Assembly (NCBI GenBank): GCA_021732805.1
Contig: JAKFUJ010000356.1
Coordinates: 1 to 7,018 of the forward strand
Length of the DNA: 7,018 nt
Reading direction: 5' to 3'
Origin: Betaproteobacteria bacterium
GTDB lineage: Bacteria > Pseudomonadota > Gammaproteobacteria > Burkholderiales > SG8-41
The translations under genes were made by a program, and so were the position numbers. Positions 1 to 5,369 of the stretch are shown piece after piece (position 1 is the first letter of the stretch; every line of letters starts with the position of its first letter). The notes under the pieces were generated by a model that was not told the DNA's origin, did no database searches, and saw only the letters and a list, made by a program, of their open reading frames with translations.

Positions 1-408
1 CATTTACGCGGCCTCGCCCCCGCTGGGCGACTCGACATCGACTCCACCGGCCTGCTGGTGCTGACCCAGGACGGACGCATTGCCAAGCAGCTAATCGGCG
101 AGAATTCCCGGGTCGAAAAGGAATATCTGGTGCGGGTCACCGGAAAGTTGAGCAAGGAAGGTCTGGCCCAACTCAACCATGGTCTGTCGCTGGACGGCGA
201 AGCATTGCGGCCTGCCGAAGTCTCGTGGCAGAACCGCGACCAGCTGCGGTTCGTGCTGCGCCAGGGCAAGAAACGCCAGATCCGCCGCATGTGCGAGCTG
301 GTCGGTCTCGTTGCCATCGGCCTGAAGCGGGTGCGCATCGGCAAAGTCATGCTCGGCGACCTGCCCGACGGGCAGTGGCGCTACCTGCGCGTCGACGAAA
401 CGTTCTGA
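1..408 (+). CDS. rluF: RluF/RsuA-family rRNA pseudouridine synthase, 3' part
   Basis: The reading frame is open from base 1, so the 5' end lies outside the window; 135 codons and the stop are present. The family isomerises specific uridines of 23S or 16S rRNA to pseudouridine during ribosome assembly in the cytoplasm. The fragment begins near the catalytic motif GRLDIDSTGLL, with the expected nucleophilic Asp at partial residue 12. It continues with EKEYLV (residues 39-44) and the C-terminal block GKKRQIRRMCE (about 89-99), typical of the RsuA/RluB/RluE/RluF branch. The RQIRRMCE version and the following LKRVRIG/GQWRYL pattern resemble RluF (23S U2604) more than RsuA, RluB or RluE, but this rests on remembered sequences. 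The missing part should hold the S4-like RNA-binding domain and the start of the catalytic domain. It ends nine bases before the stop of the convergent gene. Family is near certain, subfamily is probable. Confidence 0.9.
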   Translation, partial: HLRGLAPAGRLDIDSTGLLVLTQDGRIAKQLIGENSRVEKEYLVRVTGKLSKEGLAQLNHGLSLDGEALRPAEVSWQNRDQLRFVLRQGKKRQIRRMCELVGLVAIGLKRVRIGKVMLGDLPDGQWRYLRVDETF

Positions 409-410
409 CG

Positions 411-432
411 CGCCCTTCTATCCGGGGCGTTT
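411..432 (+). terminator. Weak hairpin between convergent stop codons
   Basis: CGCCC (411-415) can pair with GGGCG (425-429) across a nine-base loop, followed by TTT. It sits just after the pseudouridine synthase stop and overlaps the last codons of the convergent gene. The stem is only 5 bp and the T run is short, so it is a weak candidate terminator for the rightward gene. Confidence 0.25.
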
Positions 433-1242
433 GACTGCGGTTTTGGGCGCGGCGATCCGGCGCTTTGCCGGCGGCTTGGCGGCAGACGCCACCACCACCG
501 GCTGGGTTTCCGCCAGTTTCGCCGTCAGCCGGGTCAGTTCTTCGTGCAAAGCCGGCGGACCGACTATCGCTGCCAGCCGCTGCTGACGCTGGGCATCGCT
601 GGGCAACGCATGCAGTCCCGTCAGATACAGCAGCAGATCCTCCGTGGTGTGGTACTCCTCGCCGGCCACGCGCGGGAAATTGCGCGGGAAATTCGCATAC
701 TCAGGCGTCTTCCCCGGAAACAGCACCTGCGACACAAATCCCATGCAGCTCATGCACAGCTCGCCTGTCACGCCGTTCAATTCGCAATACGGCACGTGGT
801 TGCGCACCAGCGGCGTCACCCGCCGCATCAGGTTGCCGCGCAGCGTGCGCATCGCCGTGTCGTTGGCAAAAGGGCGGAGGCCGTACAAATGACGCACCTT
901 GAATACCTTGCCGTGGGCGTCGACCTCACCGTCTGCAATGAACGGCGTCACCTGCACGCCCAGTCCCGGAAATGACCAGGCAATGCGCCGGTCCGGCAAT
1001 TCAATGCCGACCTGCGTTTCCTCCTCGCCATCCGGTGCGGTGATCACCCAGTAATGTACATAACCGGCCTGCTGCTCACCGTTCGAGGTAACCACTGCAG
1101 ACCCAGCCTGCACCACGGCCGGTTTGGCCTTGGTTGTTGCTGCAGGCTTTTTGGCAGTACGGGAGGCCGCCGCTCTGGTATCGGTGGCGGCATCCGCCAT
1201 CGCCGGCAGCAGCAAAAAAATCAACAGGGGAATGAGGCGCAT
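418..1242 (-). CDS. Unrecognised exported protein with a CxxC motif
   Basis: I do not recognise this 274-residue family. It opens with a Sec signal peptide (hydrophobic core about residues 3-13, cleavage probably after the AMADA stretch near 18), so it should be periplasmic or surface-located. Residues 20-50 are Ala/Thr/Lys-rich and probably disordered. A folded core spans about 58-245, including YVHYWVITAPDGEEE near 61-75. Its most distinctive part is PYCELNGVTGELCMSCMG at about 151-168, with Cys153, Cys163 and Cys166; the last two form a CxxC that could bind metal or be redox-active. The tail (about 248-274) is Ala/Pro/Lys/Arg-rich and basic, which would suit contact with cell wall, nucleic acid or another polyanion. 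The ATG at 1242 gives a good signal peptide, though no strong Shine-Dalgarno precedes it. The next minus-strand gene upstream is 120 bases away, so co-transcription is possible but unproven. Confidence 0.8.
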   Translation of the reverse strand: MRLIPLLIFLLLPAMADAATDTRAAASRTAKKPAATTKAKPAVVQAGSAVVTSNGEQQAGYVHYWVITAPDGEEETQVGIELPDRRIAWSFPGLGVQVTPFIADGEVDAHGKVFKVRHLYGLRPFANDTAMRTLRGNLMRRVTPLVRNHVPYCELNGVTGELCMSCMGFVSQVLFPGKTPEYANFPRNFPRVAGEEYHTTEDLLLYLTGLHALPSDAQRQQRLAAIVGPPALHEELTRLTAKLAETQPVVVASAAKPPAKRRIAAPKTAVKRPG

Positions 1243-1362
1243 GGTGCGATTGGGCCAGGGGCCGCAGCAAAAGTTCAGCGGCGGAACCGGAGGCTCGGGT
1301 GAGCGGTAATGGTTTAACGCGACAATGATCGATATCGCGTACAGGCCATGCGTATCTGTCGC
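1243..1362. other. Intergenic spacer without a clear signal
   Basis: This 120-base gap lies between the HAD hydrolase stop and the start of the exported CxxC protein, both on the minus strand. I see no convincing terminator and no good -35/-10 pair. A short inverted repeat, GCGACA...ATATCGC around 1318-1339, has no T run and no known meaning. Confidence 0.5.
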
Positions 1363-2049
1363 CTAGCGACGACTCGCCAGCAGTTGCGGCAGATCGGCCA
1401 CACTGTTCAGCAGATGCGTATGCGGCAAAGACTGCATCTGGTCGCGTCCATGAGCACCGGACAACACGCCGATGTTCAGCGCGACCCCGGCGTTATGGCC
1501 CGCCTGCAGATCAAGCACGGTGTCGCCGGCATTGGCCACGCGGCGCACATCGACCACCCCGCTCGCCTCCATGCAGCGGAAAATCATGTACGGCGCCGGC
1601 CGGCCCAGCGGCACTTCATCGCCACAGACCACAGCATCGACCACGCCCTCGCGCCAATGCAGGGCGTCCAACAGCAGATCGGTGGTCTCGCGATCAAATC
1701 CGGTGTTCAACGCCACGCGCACGCCGCTGCCGCGCAAGGTATCGATGGCTACGCGCGCGCCGGGTACCGGCTCGACGGTGCCCTCGAACACTTCGGCCAG
1801 ATGCTGCACAAACGTTGCGTACACCTGCCCGGATCGTGCCTGACGATCACGGCCTTCCGGAATCAGATTGAGGATTGCCAGCCGTTTCGACGCGCCGCGC
1901 AGGCTGTTGATCGCCTGCGGCGTCACTGCGATACCGTGTGCCGCCAGCGCCGAGGTAAACGCCTTGGGCACCTGGCCCGCATCGCGCACCGTGGTGCCGG
2001 CCATGTCGCAGATCACCAATCCGATTTTTTCGCTCAATTCATTCTCCAT
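1363..2049 (-). CDS. Phosphonatase-like HAD hydrolase
   Basis: A 228-residue haloacid dehalogenase-superfamily hydrolase from the PhnX-like branch, predicted cytoplasmic. Motif I is DMAGTT with nucleophile Asp15 and Ala17, the DxAGTT signature shared with phosphonoacetaldehyde hydrolase. Motif II is LNTGF (Thr116), motif III GRPAP (Arg150) and motif IV GDTVLD (Asp176, Asp180). In the cap, RGASKR places Lys55 close to where PhnX carries its Schiff-base lysine. The C-terminal GAHGRDQMQSLPHTH block matches the phosphonatase-like family rather than classical PhnX, so the substrate is uncertain. I chose ATG 2049; a TTG at 2079 would add ten residues and run into the upstream gene. The start lies ten bases after the stop of the DUF3147 gene with only a weak ribosome binding site, suggesting translational coupling. 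No phosphonate transport or aminotransferase gene is adjacent. Confidence 0.88.
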   Translation of the reverse strand: MENELSEKIGLVICDMAGTTVRDAGQVPKAFTSALAAHGIAVTPQAINSLRGASKRLAILNLIPEGRDRQARSGQVYATFVQHLAEVFEGTVEPVPGARVAIDTLRGSGVRVALNTGFDRETTDLLLDALHWREGVVDAVVCGDEVPLGRPAPYMIFRCMEASGVVDVRRVANAGDTVLDLQAGHNAGVALNIGVLSGAHGRDQMQSLPHTHLLNSVADLPQLLASRR

Positions 2050-2059
2050 TGGCAACGGT

Positions 2060-2410
2060 CTACAGCAACTCAATGCCAAAACGTCGCACAGTCAGCGCAA
2101 ACAAACCAAAACACGCCACAGTAATCACCACACAGGCGGCGAGTGTCGGCCAGAAACCGATCCGCGGCAACAACGCCGGAAATACCAGAAACATCGGCAG
2201 CGTCGGAATCACGTACCAAAAGGTATACCAGGCATGATTGGCGATTTTCTCCGGCGGCTGCTTTTCAACATACAGCCAGATCAGCGCCAGCACCGTCACC
2301 ATCGGCAGTGCGGCAACAAAACTGCCGAGCTTGTCGCTGCGTTTGGCGAGTTCAGACACCAGTACAACAACGGCTGCCGTAAGAAAGTATTTGGTAATAA
2401 TCCAGGCCAT
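2060..2410 (-). CDS. DUF3147-type small inner-membrane protein
   Basis: A 116-residue integral membrane protein of the DUF3147 kind, recognised from the N-terminal pattern VLVSELAKRS followed by LGSFVAALPMVTVLALIWLY. Four hydrophobic segments are visible at about residues 3-19, 28-48, 60-81 and 86-106, with Lys/Arg in the first loop (23-27) and at the C terminus. The family has no established function that I know of. The ATG at 2410 is preceded by GGAG with 8-base spacing. The gene is first in a probable two-gene unit with the HAD hydrolase, with ten bases between them, but the pairing does not reveal a role. Confidence 0.82.
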   Translation of the reverse strand: MAWIITKYFLTAAVVVLVSELAKRSDKLGSFVAALPMVTVLALIWLYVEKQPPEKIANHAWYTFWYVIPTLPMFLVFPALLPRIGFWPTLAACVVITVACFGLFALTVRRFGIELL

Positions 2411-2418
2411 GGGGCGAT

Positions 2419-2422
2419 CTCC
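2419..2422 (-). promoter_or_regulatory. Ribosome binding site of the DUF3147 gene
   Basis: On the minus strand GGAG lies 8 bases before the ATG at 2410, which supports that start. Confidence 0.6.
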
Positions 2423-2449
2423 GGTTTCCGCGGATTCTACCGCCAGACG

Positions 2450-2478
2450 TTGCCCGCCATGCGAGGGTCGCCTACCAT
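2450..2478 (+). promoter_or_regulatory. Candidate sigma-70 promoter of the SDR gene
   Basis: TTGCCC (2450-2455) and TACCAT (2473-2478) are separated by exactly 17 bases and each matches four of six consensus bases. Transcription would begin near 2485, leaving a short leader that just includes the ribosome binding site. It lies in the 92-base divergent gap between the DUF3147 and SDR genes. Confidence 0.35.
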
Positions 2479-2491
2479 CGGCGCTCCAGTT

Positions 2492-2496
2492 AAGGA
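2492..2496 (+). promoter_or_regulatory. Ribosome binding site of the SDR gene
   Basis: AAGGA, six bases before the ATG at 2503, fixes the start of the SDR reading frame. Confidence 0.65.
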
Positions 2497-2502
2497 ATCT
2501 GC

Positions 2503-3324
2503 ATGGACCATGAACTCAAAGGCAAGGTCGCCGTGGTCACCGGCGCCACACGCAAACGCGGACTCGGCCGTGCCATCGCGCTGGCGCTGGCCCGCGCCGG
2601 CGCCGATGTCGCCGTCACCGGCAACAGCCGCAAGTCATCCAGCCTGACCGCCGATGAACAGAAGGACGGCTGGCGCGGGCTGCCCGACGTCGTCGAAGAA
2701 ATCGAGACGCTGGGCGTACGCGCGTATGGCGCCTACATGGACGTGCGCAAGGCCGAAGACGTGCAGCGCATGGTGCAGGAAGTCGTCGGCAAGCTCGGCC
2801 GCATCGACATCCTCATCAACAACGCCACCTATCCCCGCGCTGCCGACCGCGTGCCGGTGCAGGAACTTGACGACGACCTGTGGCGCACCATCATCGACAT
2901 CAACCTGACGGGGACCATGCTCTGTTCGAAATACGTATCGAAACAGATGATCAAACAAGGCGATGGCGGCAGCATCGTCAGCATTTCCTCGGGTGCTGCG
3001 CTGAAAGCGCCGGCAACCTTTTCTGCCTACGCTGCATCCAAGGCCGGCATGCACGCGCTGATGTCATCGCTGGCCGATGAACTGGGCGAACACGGCATCA
3101 CCGCCAACGTGATCGCACCGGGTTTCCTCGACACCGCGCGCATCGATACGCTGCGTGACCCGGCGAAATGGGAAAAGCGCCTGTCGACCATTCCGATCAA
3201 ACGCCCGGGCACTGTGGAGGAAGTTGCCGATCTGGTGCGTTATCTCTGCGGTCCCAGCGCACGCTGGATCAGCGGCGACGTGCTGCTGATGACCGGCGGT
3301 GAGGTGCGCCGGGCGGCGCGTTAA
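2503..3324 (+). CDS. Short-chain dehydrogenase/reductase (SDR)
   Basis: A 273-residue classical SDR, a cytoplasmic NAD(P)-dependent oxidoreductase of the FabG-like shape. The Rossmann cofactor motif TGATRKRGLGRA occupies residues 14-25; the basic residues Arg17, Lys18 and Arg19 inside the loop would favour NADP(H). The structural motif is NNAT (106-109) instead of the usual NNAG. The catalytic set is complete: Asn134 in IDINLTG, Ser163 in SISSGAA, and Tyr176 and Lys180 in YAASK. PG (206-207) follows the sixth strand as usual. A longer than usual segment (about 41-60) lies between the second strand and the next helix, and the C-terminal motif reads SGDVLLMTGGE where many members have GQxxxVDGG. 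The substrate cannot be told; FabG itself is unlikely because no acyl carrier or fatty acid genes are adjacent. It appears monocistronic, with its own promoter candidate. Confidence 0.93.
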   Translation: MDHELKGKVAVVTGATRKRGLGRAIALALARAGADVAVTGNSRKSSSLTADEQKDGWRGLPDVVEEIETLGVRAYGAYMDVRKAEDVQRMVQEVVGKLGRIDILINNATYPRAADRVPVQELDDDLWRTIIDINLTGTMLCSKYVSKQMIKQGDGGSIVSISSGAALKAPATFSAYAASKAGMHALMSSLADELGEHGITANVIAPGFLDTARIDTLRDPAKWEKRLSTIPIKRPGTVEEVADLVRYLCGPSARWISGDVLLMTGGEVRRAAR

Positions 3325-3434
3325 CAAGGCGCCACAACGCCCGCTGGGATGGGTTGCCGGCGGCTTTCCAGGCCGGGGCCGTCGCGATGACGAACTCCCG
3401 TGTAAGGAACCGGGGCTGCCTGCTACCAAGAGAC

Positions 3435-3443
3435 TGCTATGAT
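3435..3443 (+). promoter_or_regulatory. Extended -10 promoter candidate of the catalase-fold gene
   Basis: TGCTATGAT fits the extended -10 pattern TGnTATAAT with one mismatch. It would start transcription near 3450, about 39 bases before the ATG at 3489. No good -35 is visible at the right distance, which is common for extended -10 promoters. The rest of the 164-base gap after the SDR gene shows no clear terminator. Confidence 0.45.
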
Positions 3444-3478
3444 CGCTTTTCGGCCGCGCCTTTCAATAAACCAACCGC

Positions 3479-3483
3479 AGGAG
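3479..3483 (+). promoter_or_regulatory. Ribosome binding site of the catalase-fold gene
   Basis: AGGAG, five bases before ATG 3489, decides this start over the upstream in-frame start at 3354, which would push the signal peptide into the interior of the protein. Confidence 0.75.
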
Positions 3484-3488
3484 TAACC

Positions 3489-4502
3489 ATGCCCAAAGCC
3501 CGTGCCGTTTCCCTTGCCGCATCCGCCCTTGCCGGCGCCGCCCTGATGACCAGCCTGCCGGCTTCCGCGCAGGTCGACCCCAACCGCTTTCTTGACCAGT
3601 TCGAGGCCACTTTCGGCAAGTTCGAGGGCTACCGCCGCTCGGGCGCCAAGGGTATCTGCGCCGTCGGCGAGTTCACCGGCAGTGCCGAGGGCCGTGCGCT
3701 GTCGACCGCCTCCGCTTTCAGCGGCAAACCGGTGCCGGTGATCGCGCGCTTCTCGGTTGGCGGCGCCAGCCCGAAGGCCGCCGACAACGCGCGCAGCCAG
3801 CGCAACATGGCCCTGCAATTCAACCTGCCCGGCGGCGAAACCTGGCAGATGGGCAATATCTCGGCGCCGGTGTTCGGGGCCGCCACGCCGGAGCAATTCC
3901 TTGGCCGCCTGCAATCGCTGCAGCCCGACCCGGCCACCAAAGCGGCCGATCCGGCCAAGGTGAAAGTATTCGCCGAGGCCAACCCCGAGGTTCTGCTGCA
4001 GGGCCGCTACTTCGCCAGCCAACCGGTGCCGGCGAGCTTCGGCACAGTTAACTACTGGGGCGTGCATGCCTTTGCCTTCGTCAACGCCAAAGGCAACAAG
4101 CAGTTCGGCAAATGGATTTTCGAACCCGCGGGCGGCACGCAGGGCCTGAGCGACGAAGAAGCCAAGACCAAGGGGCCCAGTTTCCTGTTTGACGATCTGC
4201 GCCAGCGGGTAGCATCCGGCAGCGTGGCCTTCGACTTCAAGCTGCAGCTTGCGCAGCCCGGCGACCGCATCGACAGCGCCGTGGTGCCGCTGCCCGATGA
4301 CCGCCGCAAGGTCAACATGGGCCGCCTGGTCATCAAGTCGGTGGCCGCCGATGCCGCCGGCGAGTGCCTGACGATCACCTACAACCCGATCGTGCTGCCC
4401 AAGGGTGTCGAACCCTCGACCGATCCGATGCTGAGCGCGCGTGCCGCGCCCTATGTCGTCGGTCTGGGCCGCCGCCTCGGCGAAGGCGCCAAGCAGCAGT
4501 AA
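3489..4502 (+). CDS. Exported catalase-related (SrpA-type) heme protein with altered distal site
   Basis: A 337-residue protein of the catalase-related peroxidase family, the minimal catalase fold. A Sec signal peptide (core about 7-22, cleavage after ASA, probably at 27) sends it to the periplasm. Family landmarks in order are FEGYRRSGAKG (45-55), VIARFSVGG (84-92), QRNMALQFNLPGG (104-116), APVFGAATPEQFL (126-138), NYWGVHAF (188-195) and the proximal heme motif RAAPY with Arg318 and Tyr322. Cys57 and Cys293 could form a disulfide. The odd point is that the distal His of the RxxHAKG motif is Gly52. At the position of the distal Asn, 73 residues later as in bovine catalase, there is Ser125. 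Normal peroxidase or catalase chemistry is therefore doubtful, although heme binding looks retained. The ATG at 3489 is supported by AGGAG and by the signal peptide. The gene stands alone, between a promoter candidate and an intrinsic terminator. Confidence 0.9.
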   Translation: MPKARAVSLAASALAGAALMTSLPASAQVDPNRFLDQFEATFGKFEGYRRSGAKGICAVGEFTGSAEGRALSTASAFSGKPVPVIARFSVGGASPKAADNARSQRNMALQFNLPGGETWQMGNISAPVFGAATPEQFLGRLQSLQPDPATKAADPAKVKVFAEANPEVLLQGRYFASQPVPASFGTVNYWGVHAFAFVNAKGNKQFGKWIFEPAGGTQGLSDEEAKTKGPSFLFDDLRQRVASGSVAFDFKLQLAQPGDRIDSAVVPLPDDRRKVNMGRLVIKSVAADAAGECLTITYNPIVLPKGVEPSTDPMLSARAAPYVVGLGRRLGEGAKQQ

Positions 4503-4512
4503 GCCTCGTTAC

Positions 4513-4545
4513 CCCGGCCGGCTCCCACACTTGCGATCGGCCGGG
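4513..4545 (+). repeat. Inverted repeat after the catalase-fold gene
   Basis: CCCGGCCG (4513-4520) and CGGCCGGG (4538-4545) are perfect 8-base arms around a 17-base loop, eleven bases after the stop codon. No T run follows. It may be a 3' mRNA-stabilising hairpin or a protein site; this is only a guess. Confidence 0.5.
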
Positions 4546-4578
4546 AATTTCGCGGATGGGCTCGTCGTTGGAATAAAC

Positions 4579-4604
4579 AGGGTCAGCTCACACTGACCCT
4601 TTTT
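4579..4604 (+). terminator. Intrinsic terminator after the catalase-fold gene
   Basis: AGGGTCAG (4579-4586) and CTGACCCT (4593-4600) form a perfect 8-bp stem with a six-base loop, followed by TTTT. It ends the rightward transcript 76 bases after the stop codon. On the other strand the stem is followed by GTTTATT, so it may also serve the convergent GFA gene, though less strongly. Confidence 0.85.
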
Positions 4605-4647
4605 ATCATCCTATTGATCATCTGCCATCACTGGCTACCGCGCCAAG

Positions 4648-4995
4648 TCAGAGCGCGCGGCCGTCGTAGTGCTGCACCGGAATGGCCGCCAGATCAACGT
4701 CTTCCAGGCAGCGGATGTTGATCGCCGCCATCGCATTGCCTTTCGGGTCGGTGGCTTCGCCGTACGGATGGATGCCGCACACCGGGCAGAAGCGGTGTTG
4801 GATGGCGTGTTTGTTGAAGGTGTAGGTGGCCGCGTCGCTTTCGGGCGTGAGCAGATGGAGTTTGTCCCGCGGCACGAACCACATCAGCGTGCCTTTGCGC
4901 TGGCAGATGGAGCAGTTGCAGGCCATCGCGCCCTTGATCTCGCCTTCAACTTCAAACGCCACTTTGCCGCAATGGCAGCTACCTTTGTATTTCAT
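4648..4995 (-). CDS. GFA/CENP-V domain zinc protein
   Basis: A 115-residue protein of the GFA family, named after glutathione-dependent formaldehyde-activating enzyme. Most members are small cytoplasmic zinc proteins of unproven function, and some act on glutathione adducts. The zinc ligands are all present: Cys7 and Cys9 (GSCHCG), Cys26, Cys28 and Cys31 (CNCSIC), and Cys80 and Cys83 (FCPVCG). The length is normal for the family. I chose ATG 4995 because a strong GAGGAG lies seven bases upstream; a TTG at 5022 would add nine residues without such a site. It follows the small membrane protein gene by 56 bases on the same strand. No formaldehyde dehydrogenase is nearby, so a role in formaldehyde detoxification should not be assumed. 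Confidence 0.92.
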   Translation of the reverse strand: MKYKGSCHCGKVAFEVEGEIKGAMACNCSICQRKGTLMWFVPRDKLHLLTPESDAATYTFNKHAIQHRFCPVCGIHPYGEATDPKGNAMAAINIRCLEDVDLAAIPVQHYDGRAL

Positions 4996-5002
4996 CGCCG
5001 GT

Positions 5003-5008
5003 CTCCTC
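5003..5008 (-). promoter_or_regulatory. Ribosome binding site of the GFA gene
   Basis: GAGGAG on the minus strand, seven bases before the ATG at 4995, decides the start in favour of that codon. Confidence 0.75.
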
Positions 5009-5051
5009 TTGCAAACATTCAATTTTGCGCCCGATGAATGAACAGAGAATT

Positions 5052-5288
5052 TCAGGTGTTCGGTTCATTTTTCCAGGCGCCGCGGATATTGAGGACAGCC
5101 AGGGCGATCTGCAGCGCGATCAGCGCATAGGCTTCGTCGTGCCAACCCCAGATGATCCACAGCACATTGCTCAGCAGAAAACACCAGAAACCAATCAGCC
5201 GCCGGCGTTTGGTCTGGGAAGCGATCAGCCATGCGGCGGTCACCGTGACGATCATCGCCGGCCACTGGAGCTGGTGCAGGTAATCCAT
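5052..5288 (-). CDS. Small three-helix membrane protein, function unknown
   Basis: A 78-residue protein with three hydrophobic segments at about residues 8-24, 30-50 and 53-70. Lys/Arg-rich turns at 27-30 and 69-73 suggest the topology. The patterns GFWCFLLSNVLWIIWG and LQIALAVLNIRG look like a conserved small-membrane-protein family, with a loose resemblance to one half of PnuC- or SWEET-like transporters (three helices, Asn/Trp in the second). I cannot name it. The ATG at 5288 has only a weak ribosome binding site. An AT-rich stretch upstream could hold its promoter, and the GFA gene follows 56 bases downstream, so the two may be co-transcribed. Confidence 0.7.
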   Translation of the reverse strand: MDYLHQLQWPAMIVTVTAAWLIASQTKRRRLIGFWCFLLSNVLWIIWGWHDEAYALIALQIALAVLNIRGAWKNEPNT

Positions 5289-5369
5289 GGTTTTGATCGA
5301 GGTGTTCCGCCCTCAAAGCACTGATCAAAAAATATCAATTAAATCAATTAGTTATAAAGTTTCCGTGAT
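5289..5369 (-). promoter_or_regulatory. AT-rich spacer, possible promoter region
   Basis: This gap between the LpxR-type gene and the small membrane protein gene is much richer in A+T than its surroundings. It contains a tandem ATCAATTA repeat (5334-5341 and 5343-5350, period 9) and, on the minus strand, a -10-like TATAAC (5351-5356), but no good -35. It may hold the promoter for the genes to the left. No stable terminator hairpin is visible for the LpxR-type gene. Confidence 0.3.

Noticed and set aside
1363..2079. Calling the HAD protein true phosphonoacetaldehyde hydrolase (phnX) and using the TTG start at 2079
   Set aside because: The C-terminal half fits the phosphonatase-like family better and no phosphonate pathway genes are adjacent; the TTG would overlap the DUF3147 gene, whereas ATG 2049 gives a normal N terminus.
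1348..2124. Long plus-strand open frame (258 codons) opposite the HAD hydrolase
   Set aside because: Its translation is rich in Arg/His/Gln without domain signatures, and the minus strand carries all HAD motifs; it is a GC-driven shadow frame.
3354..3488. N-terminal extension of the catalase-fold gene from 3354
   Set aside because: It would bury the signal peptide inside the protein; ATG 3489 has AGGAG at the right distance.
4513..4545. GC-rich inverted repeat as the main terminator
   Set aside because: It has a 17-base loop and no T run, and a much better terminator lies 34 bases further on.
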